Shown here: one piece after another, positions 1 through 8,423 of the stretch
Position numbering within the stretch: the stretch's first letter is position 1
Layout: every line of letters begins with the position of its first letter
Source: Larix sibirica
Lineage: Eukaryota > Streptophyta > Pinopsida > Pinales > Pinaceae
Length of the DNA: 10,027 nt
Assembly: GCA_004151065.3 (NCBI GenBank)
Contig: NWUY0300086226.1
Coordinates: 3,853 to 13,879, forward strand
Direction of reading: 5' to 3'
Notes under the pieces: generated by a model
Told to the model about the DNA's origin: nothing
Databases searched by the model: none
The model's input: only the letters and a program-made list of their open reading frames with translations
Translations under genes and position numbers: made by a program

Positions 1-85
1 TTTGTTTATTCAAATCACTTAATATGAAAAGCATCAAAATCTCATAGAACCATGTTTTTACAATAACAACCCTTATTTTTTTGCC
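1..85 (-). repeat. Left arm of 85-bp inverted repeat (SINE tail plus flank)
   Basis: Read on the minus strand, this segment matches 4008-4092 on the plus strand at 83 of 85 positions by eye. The two differences are at the positions pairing with 4011 and 4029. The match contains the TTG-rich tail of the SINE at 3856-4039, the SINE's 16-bp target duplication (here as its reverse complement at 39-54) and 37 bp of downstream flank. It starts at the first base of the window, so it may continue to the left. Past position 85, clear similarity to the SINE body stops abruptly. Only scattered short matches remain to about 155. This looks like an inverted local duplication made after the SINE inserted, but the outer boundary is not visible. 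Confidence 0.9.
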
Positions 86-239
86 ACATGCTTGGCCACA
101 TATCAAGGATTCCGTGTTGAAATCCTAAGGCATATTTACTACCTTGTTATCAATGTATAACTGTAATACGTGTATTCTAACACAAGGCATAATATATAGT
201 TTGTTTTTATGCCTAGGTTATAATGCATATGACCAAAAA

Positions 240-341
240 CATATTATAACATACAAAGTTATTTACCTAAATTCAAAACAAGGTACAATTCATATTATAA
301 CTTACAAAGTGATATACCTAAACTCAAAACAAGGTACAATG
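240..341. repeat. 51-bp tandem duplication, two copies
   Basis: Copies are 240-290 and 291-341, directly adjacent and alike at 46 of 51 positions. The unit is 17 codons long and lies inside a short plus-strand open frame (ATG at 153, TAA at 348-350), so that frame contains a duplicated 17-residue block. All five differences between copies are at third positions in this frame. Four are silent and one changes Ile to Met. I do not recognise the putative 65-residue product, and a frame of this length is expected by chance in A+T-rich DNA. The duplication is certain; coding is not. Confidence 0.9.
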
Positions 342-1678
342 TACAAGTAATTATGGGATTTTACGTGGGTTCAAATGTAATACTTATAGGTATGTTTACC
401 AATTCGTATAACCATTCGACATAGGTTGTAACTATGACAACAATAAAAGCCATACAGTCAAATCAAATTACAAAGTATTAAGCCAAGGCTTAAAATTCCA
501 ACACTTCTAAGTCTATTATTAAACCATCCCATGGTGGCATGGTATATGGATCAACGACTAAGGATTGACTTTGAAATACTAATAATTATTCCTTCGAAAT
601 GCATTGAGTGTTAACTCGTGATAAGCAACAATGCTTGGCACCATTAACGGGTTATATTTGTGTAGAATCAATAGCATGTGTAAGGGTTTTACATTTAGGG
701 TTCTTGGTATATTGGGTTCAGTGTACAAGCTATAAGCTTCAGCTATGCCTTTGGTAGAGGTGCTAGCATTCTCATGAGTTTTTCATTCAGAATTATAGAA
801 ATAGCTTGGACCTTATTTGACATTTTAGCATTTCATTCAAGTTAAGAGAATATGGTGAAGAACCAATTGTTGTGGCCCTTGAGGTTATAGTTTATGTACC
901 TCTGTGATTGTGATAGTTCAAGGGCATACTAGTTCACATTATGGGTTCCAAACTAGCGGTATACACATGTAACTATCGGTTCTTCCTTGAATAACTTATC
1001 CTTAACAAAACTTTGCATGGATTTATTTGGCTATTTAGCCACCTATGACCATATTTCTTTACTTCAACTATTTGTACTCAAACAATTTCATTTGAATGAG
1101 TCATTTTTGTCATAGGTATATAGGAGTCTTATTGCTCACTATGCATTTGCACTTGCAAGGCACTAAGTGGTCGTTCCACCAGTTAGAGGGATTATATGTA
1201 ATGCATTACCATCAAATAGAGGTTGATGATACCATCGGATAGGTTTATCCTTGTACATGTTATTGATGGTTTTGATTTGGTCTTTCACAATAGCCATACT
1301 ATGAGTTGAGGATGGGAGACAACCTTCAAGGCTAGCAACATGATTATTCTAAGGTATTTACATAATTCGAAATTCTTCCCAAGGTCTATTACTAGTTGTA
1401 AAGACTATGTAAGAAGATTCTTATCCTCTTTCCAAGGATTATAACATATATGTAATTAGTTTTGGGTGTGGTATATCTAAAAGAAATTATAAATAAAATA
1501 TTTTTATTTTGTTTCAATTTATGAAGAATATAATCAAAGAATATATTTATTGTGGGATTTCGATACATGTTTCCTTTTTTTAAGGACAATACAAGGAAAG
1601 CATACCCATTATAAATATATAAACATGATGTTGGGTTAATAATCTTGAAGGAATTTGTGTTTTTTCTTTATAGAACAC
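342..1678. other. A+T-rich intergenic stretch, nothing recognisable
   Basis: Both strands are broken by stops at the density expected for A+T-rich DNA. The longest frame (minus strand, 1392-1589) is low-complexity and resembles no family I know. No RNA gene or mobile-element boundary is visible. Single telomere-like words occur at 681-691 and 694-702 but do not form an array. Confidence 0.6.
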
Positions 1679-1692
1679 CACACACACACACA
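1679..1692. repeat. (CA)7 microsatellite
   Basis: Seven uninterrupted CA units are followed by an alternating purine/pyrimidine stretch (ATATACATATG). It is a short simple repeat and probably length-polymorphic. Confidence 0.9.
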
Positions 1693-2091
1693 TATACATA
1701 TGAGTTCATTTCCATAATTTAACTATTTCTTTTTACATTTTCCTTTTCAGATGCGTATTGTACTATAGATTTCTTTCAAAATAATCAGTAAAATGAACTT
1801 AATAATTTAACATGAATTAACAGTAATGAGTAAAGTAGACTTATTTGTTTTCGGAATTAGGTTCTCCAAGAAATTGATTGACTTGGGTAGGTCCACAAAC
1901 CAACCAACCATAGGTTGTCTAAAGACACTTAACCTTTATGTCTTAGAATCCACCCCTCAACGTGACCATGATACCACTAGGGCGAAGTAGGACTCAAGGT
2001 TTCTCAATTTATCTTAGGTAGAATTACCCTACAAAGCTCGAATCATTTAAGTTCTACTAAACAACATAACACTCTCAGTCTTTTCCACACT
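1693..2091. other. Intergenic stretch with a weak PBS-like word
   Basis: No coding frame is supported. On the minus strand at about 1962-1977 the sequence reads TGGTATCATGGTCACG. Its first eight bases equal the start of the usual tRNA-Met primer-binding site, but the rest differs and no LTR end (CA) precedes it, so it is not called as a primer-binding site. Confidence 0.4.
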
Positions 2092-2161
2092 TAACACATC
2101 CAGTGCTCATAACAATGTGCATGCCCCACCTAACACATGCAACACTCATAACAATGTGCAT
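2092..2161. repeat. Imperfect tandem duplication, 39-bp period
   Basis: Two 31-bp copies (2092-2122 and 2131-2161) match at 27 of 31 positions and are separated by an 8-bp C-rich spacer. Both end in the identical block CTCATAACAATGTGCAT. The repeat carries no recognisable gene. Confidence 0.85.
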
Positions 2162-3224
2162 AAAGAATATTTGTATCCTTGTTTATGCTTGCCAATATAT
2201 CATATTTTATCAATCCATAGCATTGAACTAAATAGGAACTCACAATCCTTGCCTCATACAACACTTCTTAGTGTTCTTTAGCATGACCAGAGAGAGTCTT
2301 ATATTACTTCCATTCAGATTGAACTTGAATAGTTCTCATAGCAACTTTGCTACATAAATAACATAACTAGTTCACAAAACAAAAGGGATTATCTTCCTCT
2401 TTGGTTTCCAGTTTCTTACTCACAGTCACCCCCATTCATTAACTTAACAATTGTTAACAACCAACCCCCCTTTCCAACAGTTCATAGTAATTAATTAACC
2501 CAATGATTGTCTCCCCTCCACTTATTCAAATATGGGTATGAAGAGAGTTCTAATTGGACTCCTTCTTATTCCTAAATTATATGAGGACACCACATAGCTA
2601 AACTTTTATGTAATGGTTATATTGTAGAAAAGACGTTTCAACCACTTTTTCAATTATGGAAAGAGGGTAAAGTTGGTTGACACTGGACTTCTAAAACCTA
2701 CACTAATTTCCCAATTGTAGTATCATGGTCTCTCTTATGTCGACCCTACCTAGTGATCCTTGAATGCTTTTTATTCAAATATGCTTGAAAGATATTTACA
2801 ATCTCACCATTATTATAATAATGTCTCATGGTGCATCATTTTCATTGTCATGTAAATATTTTAATCAAAACAATTAACAAACTGATTCAAAATAACATTT
2901 AATTCTAAAGAGTAATATCATGGGATATTATAGATTTATAAAAACTTAACATTTTAACAAGGGTGACATGGGGTCCTTTCAAACTTTACACAAAACAAAT
3001 TAAAAATAAAGAATACAAGGATAGGCCCACCTATCTTCATATGGTATTTGACCTCAATCCCCATCAACAATTAGATGCGTTGAACATGGAGCACGGAGCA
3101 TAAGATCGAGTGTTGAGACTTCATTGAAGGCTCTATTCTCTTCCGCCACAATTTGTTGGCGATGAGAATCAACGAGAATTTAGAAATGTAGGTTCTAAGG
3201 TTAGGCGAGGGTTATGCGATCAAA
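2162..3224. other. Intergenic stretch, possibly old LTR-type DNA
   Basis: No gene is visible on either strand. It holds a C-rich patch near 2420-2515, a 14-bp perfect palindrome at 2444-2457 (TTAACAATTGTTAA) and, at 2720-2730, the inverse of an 11-bp word found at 1964-1974. Base composition changes sharply around 3060-3220, which is less A+T-rich. I see no domain there, and every frame is soon closed. Confidence 0.45.
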
Positions 3225-3242
3225 ATATTTAACCTTCATCAT

Positions 3243-3535
3243 GTGGTTGAGGGTGTGAGCCAACAGTGGGGCCTTATGGCTGACCGGATGGAATCCTGAG
3301 TTCAAATCCCTGAGGGGGGATAGTTCTTTCCTACGGGGGAGGTTGTTGTCCTTTAAGGCCTCGTGTTACTACGATGATAGTTCTACTTGCTGCCAGATAG
3401 ATCGTTCTTGGATTCAATATTTAGGTTGTCCTCGAACCAGGTTTACTAATACCAAGAACTGGGCTCGGTGATCTATTCCATCTCTAGCTCCACTAATGTT
3501 TAGAGGTAGGTTTCCCTGGTTTGAATGAAAAAAGA
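3243..3535 (+). mobile_element. Older tRNA-derived SINE
   Basis: About 293 bp with an internal RNA polymerase III promoter near the 5' end: an A-box-like element at 3256-3270 and a strong B box at 3299-3309 (AGTTCAAATCC), whose starts are 43 bp apart as in tRNA genes. The element ends in a short A-rich tail (GAAAAAAG). Flanking 18-bp sequences at 3225-3242 and 3536-3553 match at 14 of 18 positions and are read as an aged target-site duplication. The body is clearly richer in G+C than its surroundings. SINEs do not encode protein and move using LINE machinery. I do not recognise the family. The imperfect duplication suggests it is older than the SINE at 3856-4039. Confidence 0.72.
3256..3309 (+). 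promoter_or_regulatory. Internal Pol III promoter (A and B boxes) of older SINE
   Basis: The A-box-like sequence TGAGCCAACAGTGGG begins 13 bp inside the element. The B box AGTTCAAATCC fits the consensus GGTTCRANTCC except for its first base. The A box is the weaker of the two. Confidence 0.6.
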
Positions 3536-3855
3536 ATGTTTAACTTTACTCATATTTTATATTATTATTTTTAGAAACTTGTGATATTGAAATTCACTCT
3601 CTCTGATGTGCAACACCTCCACATCCATAGGTCACCACCTTAGAAAAGGTATGCCATGATGTATACATTTTTAAACAAACACAGAGGTTCACCACTCATT
3701 CACATGGAGGGTGATATTAATTGTTTGACACATAATGCTCCTTACTTTTATGAGGCCATCAATATTTATAGTCTCATCCTTTTATTAGTGCTATGCAATT
3801 TTTTTGTGTCATAGGCTATAGTGCAAGTTTTATTTCTTAATGGTTCTATGAGATT

Positions 3856-4039
3856 GTGTCAATTGAGTTGTGGTCAAGTAGTAAATCAATGGGAGTTTTC
3901 CATCACTGGCCTAGGTTTGATTCTCAGAGTGAGGGTGCTAGCATCTAAAATGGGGATTCCACAGAGTGATGTGTCCTAGGAGTGATAAAATATAAGTCCT
4001 TGAGTCTGGCCAAAAAATAAGGGTTGTTGTTGTAAAAAC
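3856..4039 (+). mobile_element. Young tRNA-derived SINE with TTG tail
   Basis: A 184-bp element. The tRNA-related head carries an A box at 3871-3882 (TGGTCAAGTAGT) and a B box at 3914-3925 (GGTTTGATTCTC), whose starts are 43 bp apart. The tail is TTGTTGTTGTAAAAAC, like the TTG-rich tails known from some plant SINEs such as tobacco TS. It is bracketed by a perfect 16-bp duplication (ATGGTTCTATGAGATT) at 3840-3855 and 4040-4055, which fixes both ends and the orientation. The perfect duplication implies a fairly recent insertion. Its tail and 3' flank are repeated in inverted form at 1-85. I cannot assign a family name. Confidence 0.9.
3871..3925 (+). promoter_or_regulatory. Internal Pol III promoter (A and B boxes) of young SINE
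   Basis: The A box TGGTCAAGTAGT fits TRGYNNANNNG well. The B box GGTTTGATTCTC differs from GGTTCGANTCC at the usually methylated CG (now TG), a change typical of CpG decay, and near its end. Transcription would start about 10-15 bp upstream of the A box, at the element's 5' end. Confidence 0.7.
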
Positions 4040-4092
4040 ATGGTTCTATGAGATTTTGATGCTTTTCATATTAAGTGATTTGAATAAACAAA
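4008..4092 (+). repeat. Right arm of 85-bp inverted repeat
   Basis: This arm includes the last 32 bp of the young SINE, its 3' target duplication (4040-4055) and 37 bp of flank to 4092. Its partner is 1-85 in opposite orientation. Beyond 4092 no comparison is possible because the partner reaches the window edge. Confidence 0.9.
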
Positions 4093-6666
4093 TTAGATTA
4101 GTGACAAATATCTGAAAATAGATAGCATATACCAAGGGTAATTATCAATTTGTCAAAACTTTTTGATATTACTCAACATTTGAATTATTAAGAATTAGTC
4201 AATTCAAACAGAGTTAGCAACATTAACATTAATAGATTTCAAATATATGAAAACGATGTCCCATTGTTCTTTCTATTTAAACAATCCATTACACAATGTA
4301 CTTGCTATTTCAACCATTTTTCCTCACTACTTACTTTATAAATAGGACAAGGTTGCAACAGTATCTATTTAGAGTGTCAATATTCTAATAGAAAAATAAA
4401 ATAAACTGGAAATCTATATAGTGCTATAACAAATATTCTATTCACTTCCAATCTGGACTTGGGGTTGAAACTTGATAGAAAATACCACTAAGTTATGAAA
4501 AATATCAAGTTGATCATCAAGTTAAAATATTAAAAAAAACTAAAAAAAGTTCCACAAGCTCTAAAATAATAGTTATTGGAATGAGGACCAAATCTATAGG
4601 TAACAAATCACAACATAAAGACATAAGATTTTGGTCTAGTGATAGTGGATAATTCATTCATTGAGCATGTCCATTAAGTTATGTCATGGATGGTGACATT
4701 CACACTCTTGTGGTGGCTATTAATTGGTAATGTAGTCATATCCCACAAGCAAAAATATGCAAATTTAAATACTTGCTTATTTCTTTTAAAATTTAGTTGT
4801 TGCAGTCATAAAACTTTAGTATCATGATAAATAACTTGTTATAAAAATCAATAGTGTTAGTTACGCTAATAAAAGTATTCACACTAACAGCCCATACACT
4901 AAGCGTAAAGTAGAATTTTGAAGCTCATGGATTCAAGTAGTAGTTATGGGTTTCATCACTGTACCTATAAGAATGTCTTTTCTTTCTACACTAAGCAAAT
5001 ATGGAATATTGTCAAACTGGTTTTTCAAAACCAAAGAGATATTCTTATGAAAATAAGAACTTCATCAACATAAATTATAATAAATTTATGTGTGTACAAA
5101 TGCAAAACATGGTTCACAAAGACATAAAATTGGTTAACAAATTCATTAAGCCCAATAGCATCCCAACCATTCATACAACCCATTATTTGCAATTTAGGCA
5201 TGCAGTTGTCCAATATGTGTATAAAGCATTTGAAGGATGTGTAGAAAATGACGAGATGGAACTAGTTACCACATATAACAAGTCAATAGAATTGATGGAA
5301 ATGTAAAGGCATTGGTTGCAAGCATGCATTTCCATAAAAAAATAATATTGCTTGTACCTATTCTGAATGTAATTCCAATCATGAGAACTTGAAAAAAATC
5401 CTCAAACTTTTGTTACAATCTACAAATAAAATTATTCATATTTTTATTTTTATGGTCAAAAACATGAATTGAGACATTTAGAATTGGTCAACACGAGACA
5501 ACAAATGACAATAACAAATCCCTGGAATATTACAATAAGTTCTCTTGTGCTTTCTTAAGAATAATTTAAGTTGATTATGGACTTAGCCTGGTCATCCTTG
5601 ACTACCCAATTCGATGGGTGTGGAAATCCTCCAAATTGTATGTAATGTTGGTTGTGAAGGAAGCAATGAAAAATACTTGTGACCTATGGCATGGGTAGGC
5701 ATCTCTATTTTACAATGATTCTTTGTGTAGATCATATATAGAGAAGACAAAGATGAAAGTAGGAAACTGCCCATCCAATTAGTTAATAGCGTCTCGTGGT
5801 GTTGAGGCTAGAGGGTCACACTGTTTATAGCTTCAATTCATTTTTATTCAATACGTCTTTCCTTTTGATCTCCTCTTATAGGTATAGTCTACTTTGTTTC
5901 ATATATTAAAACGGATAATTTGTTTAGAGAACAGTTGCAAATTATTTTTTATGATGATACATAGTCTATAAAAAAAAGGCAACAATGGTTGGGAGAGAGT
6001 TGTTTGGTAATTTACATGAATTATTTTTCAGATAGATTGAATTATCATAACAACTAAAAAAATATTCGAAGGACTTTATCAGTCAATTTAAATAGGAAAA
6101 GCAAAGAAATCAATCAAATTTTATTTCATTTATTTTAATAGAGCTGCTTCACACAATCCATTTTTGAACTTCGAATAAATCACACCAATTTGGTCTTAAT
6201 TTCACTATCAATTCTAACTTGTAAGTGGCCCTTCATCTTACAATTCCTGATCATAGGTATGCTCTACTTTTTGGGTCCGGTTCTCTGTTCTAGACGTGTA
6301 TGAAACAACAACAATGCTAGGAGCTATTATTTGGGATTACACCAAAATGAATCTATCTAATAAATAGATTTTTCAAAATTTTCTTGCTAGTAATAACGAG
6401 TGAGCTTGAAATAGAAGAGTGCATAGGGCCTTTATTTGGAGATACGAAGTGTCAATTTGACAAACCAATTATTAATGAGGCGATAGCATATGAATAGGAA
6501 ATCCCAACAAAATTGGGAGGCTATCAACTACAGATTGTTAGGTTTTTGTAAACTACTGTAATTAAGTTTAATTTATTTTAGAATTTCCTATAATCGAATG
6601 TTAATTTATTTAAATAGTTCTGAACATGGGTGAGGCCCTATAAGCCAAGTATTTGAACCCTGTGAT
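4093..6666. other. A+T-rich intergenic stretch without a recognisable gene
   Basis: No domain or RNA gene is visible on either strand. The longest open frame, plus strand 5001-5306 (101 codons), matches nothing I know. By a rough estimate from base composition, about one frame of that length is expected by chance in a window like this. A TATA-like word at 4337-4344 (TATAAATA) has no gene behind it. Small inverted repeats lie at 4469-4523, 4855-4908 and 6482-6525. A decayed internal region of the element whose primer-binding site is at 6667-6678 could occupy the right end on the minus strand, but no coding trace of it remains. Confidence 0.55.
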
Positions 6667-6678
6667 GCTCTGATACTA
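6667..6678 (-). other. Retrotransposon primer-binding site (initiator tRNA-Met)
   Basis: The minus strand reads TAGTATCAGAGC, one base from the standard plant primer-binding site TGGTATCAGAGC, which pairs with the 3' end of initiator tRNA-Met and primes first-strand synthesis in LTR retrotransposons. It sits 2 bp after a sequence ending in CCTCACA, as expected just inside a 5' LTR ending in CA. The minus strand then continues with a T-arm-like GGGTTCAAATAC at about 6650-6661. The element's internal region would run toward lower coordinates, but nothing there is recognisably coding. Confidence 0.6.
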
Positions 6679-6680
6679 GA

Positions 6681-7140
6681 TGTGAGGCCTCTTTGAACTA
6701 AACAAGTATAAGTCTATGTCAATCCAAATTTCAACTGCTATATTTTAATTTAACTGGTGCAATTTTATTTTCAATAACAAATATAAATTATGCATTTAAT
6801 TAAATGGGAAAAGATTTAAATTACCCATGAGCATCATTTTTCTTCTACAATTCTCCTTCAATAGCATGCTGCTTCAACAAAAAGCTCAGCCAACCTATGA
6901 AACCGCAACAATGTTGTGGAAGTACTCTCTTCCCATCCTAATTCCCCAACAACTGCTAAGGCCCTTAAGCCCCAAAGAGTTAAGTCTATGCTAGATAACC
7001 AAATAAAATCAACCAACACTTCTCAATCTCCAAAACCCCCTTCTCTCCTAGCTCAAATTGAACATAAAAAAAACTAACACCCCAACTAGCTGAATAGAGG
7101 AAAAAAAACCCCAAAAAACTGCCAAACATACCATCCCTCA
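6681..7140 (-). mobile_element. Probable LTR, outer edge uncertain
   Basis: The inner edge at 6681 is supported by the adjacent primer-binding site and the CA dinucleotide that ends LTRs (CCTCACA on the minus strand). A possible outer edge is 7140, where the minus strand begins TGAGGGATGG. This would give a 460-bp LTR with TGAGG and CCTCA near its ends, but other TG starts are possible. No second LTR is present in the window to confirm the length. The gag relic at higher coordinates lies outside this LTR in the same orientation, so the two probably belong to different elements, with the LTR element inserted at or near the end of the gag remnant. No clear TATA box or polyadenylation signal was found. 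Confidence 0.4.
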
Positions 7141-7770
7141 TCCCTTTTATTCTTATGTATATACAACCTTCATTTACTCTTATAGTATGGGCATTTAAAT
7201 CTTCTTATAGCTTCTTCCAAAGTTCTTGGTTCATCATACGTAATTTTACCTTCATAATATGTTGGTAATCCAAGTAGAAAATGTTGGATTTTAACCTTCT
7301 CATTCTGAATGAAACCAACATACCTTATAAATTCCAAGAACCTAGTTTCATATTCTTCGATAGTCATGTTTCCCAACTTGAGTTCAATAACTTTTGCAAT
7401 CCTGGTCATAGTATTGTTGAGATACGTATTCCTGCTTGAAGTATTTCTGAATTTTTTCCCAAGAAATCTGCCTCTCAACTATATGTTTTGCTTGCTTTAG
7501 TTGTTCCCACCACATATAGGATTTCCCCTGGAGATTATATATAGATATCCAAGCTTCCAATTGTCAAAGTAGTTATTTAGTTGAAAATACTTCCTCATTT
7601 CTAGCATCCAGGATTCAATGTTTTCACCTGCCTTCTCTCATTAAAAGAATATGAGGCTTTATCTTCCTGAGTTCTCGAAGCAATTGGTCCTCATTTGCCT
7701 CTTTTTTTTTTAATTTCTTATTGGATATGTTTTTGATGTGTACTATGTTTCCTCTATTCTGTAATGGTTC
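7141..7770 (-). pseudogene. Ty3/gypsy-type retrotransposon gag relic
   Basis: Gag forms the particle in which an LTR retrotransposon copies itself. On the minus strand the pieces run in gag order over three frames. Codons within 7770-7627 include a basic stretch and ELRKIKP. Codons in 7637 to about 7566 include ENIESW and MRKYFQL. Codons in 7563 to about 7400 include IYNLQGKS, the paired Trp of MWWEQL at 7515-7504, and ISWEKI. Codons from about 7395 to 7173 include ELKLG, the MTIEEYE block, FLLGLP and TLEEAIRR. These are the standard landmarks of the plant retrotransposon gag domain. Three reading-frame shifts and a stop at 7172-7170 make it non-functional. Weak similarity may run on to about 7141. 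No zinc knuckle, protease or reverse transcriptase follows, so the element is truncated. The open frame starting at 7478 is only partly real: its first 28 or so residues are out of frame. Confidence 0.85.
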
Positions 7771-8423
7771 CTAGTTGTTCAAACAAGGGAATGATGATCC
7801 CTTTGATTCCGAGAAACACTTCTTGAGTGCCAGTGCAAATTAGAAATTTCATTCATGAAAATACAAAACCCATAAAATAATTTAATTAAAAAAACTAATT
7901 AATATGTTTTTTCATAAAGTATTGGGAAATATTTTGACAAAATGGGTTAACTAATATGAATTGACATCATATTGATTATTAGAGTGCCTTCTTTCATAGG
8001 TACTAATAAATCTATAAAATATAGGGACCGAACTTTCAACCAAAGTATCAATCTATTAATTAAAATTTATTATACTAAATTCCATTTTCTTGGTAATAAG
8101 ATCAAGGTCATCACCATTAAAATCAATGCATGAAGCAATGTCAATGATACATTATCTATGCTTCTTTGGCCGTAAAGAGGATCACCTAAATATTATTACT
8201 TTTCTAAGTTCATATTGATGATGATGATGGTTATTAACATCCACTAAGACCAACTTTTGTCTTTTGGACCTTAAAAAAGGTAAGGGTTCAATTGGTTCTA
8301 TTTCGAATTTTATTTATGTGGTAAAAAAGCTTTAAGAGAAGCATTCCTAGATCACCATAATTGTGACTACTTAAAAGGTTAGGAAGGTTAGTATTGTAAA
8401 TTTTTTTTTGAAATTATGATCTA
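7771..8423. other. Gene-poor stretch beside the gag relic
   Basis: The part next to the gag relic (about 7771-7860) may be leader or amino-terminal gag sequence, but its frames are broken and it cannot be assigned. The rest is A+T-rich and uninformative apart from a (GAT)4 run at 8217-8228. That run could instead be the acidic Asp cluster of a receiver domain (see the relic that follows), but the frame is closed by stops soon after. Confidence 0.4.

Larger units (their letters stand above)
3225..3553. repeat. Imperfect 18-bp target-site duplication around the older SINE
   Basis: The left copy is 3225-3242 (ATATTTAACCTTCATCAT) and the right copy is 3536-3553 (ATGTTTAACTTTACTCAT). There are four mismatches and no gaps. 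The length is typical of duplications made by LINE-type target-primed reverse transcription. Confidence 0.65.
3840..4055. repeat. Perfect 16-bp target-site duplication around the young SINE
   Basis: ATGGTTCTATGAGATT occurs at 3840-3855 and again at 4040-4055 with no mismatch. A third copy, reversed, lies at 39-54 within the left arm of the inverted repeat. Confidence 0.95.

Noticed and set aside
681-702. Telomere-like words TAAGGGTTTTA and TTTAGGGTT
   Set aside because: Two isolated words, not an array, and no promoter or gene nearby to make them regulatory telo-boxes.
1392-1589. 65-codon minus-strand open frame
   Set aside because: Low-complexity Ile/Asn/Lys-rich translation typical of A+T-rich noncoding DNA.
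2444-2457. 14-bp palindrome TTAACAATTGTTAA as an operator
   Set aside because: No gene context, and A+T-rich palindromes are frequent.
1-4092. A 4.1-kb DNA transposon with 85-bp terminal inverted repeats
   Set aside because: The right arm contains a SINE tail and its target duplication, so the arms are copies of a SINE insertion site rather than transposon ends. No transposase frame lies between them.
4337-4344. TATAAATA as a promoter
   Set aside because: Common by chance in A+T-rich DNA and no gene follows.
5001-5306. 101-codon plus-strand open frame
   Set aside because: No recognisable domain or signal. A rough composition-based estimate gives about one such frame by chance in this window, and no promoter or splice context was seen.
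5592-5774. 60-codon minus-strand open frame
   Set aside because: No family resemblance and length expected by chance.
7309-7500. Plus-strand open frame opposite the gag relic
   Set aside because: It is an antisense shadow; the minus strand carries the recognisable gag motifs.
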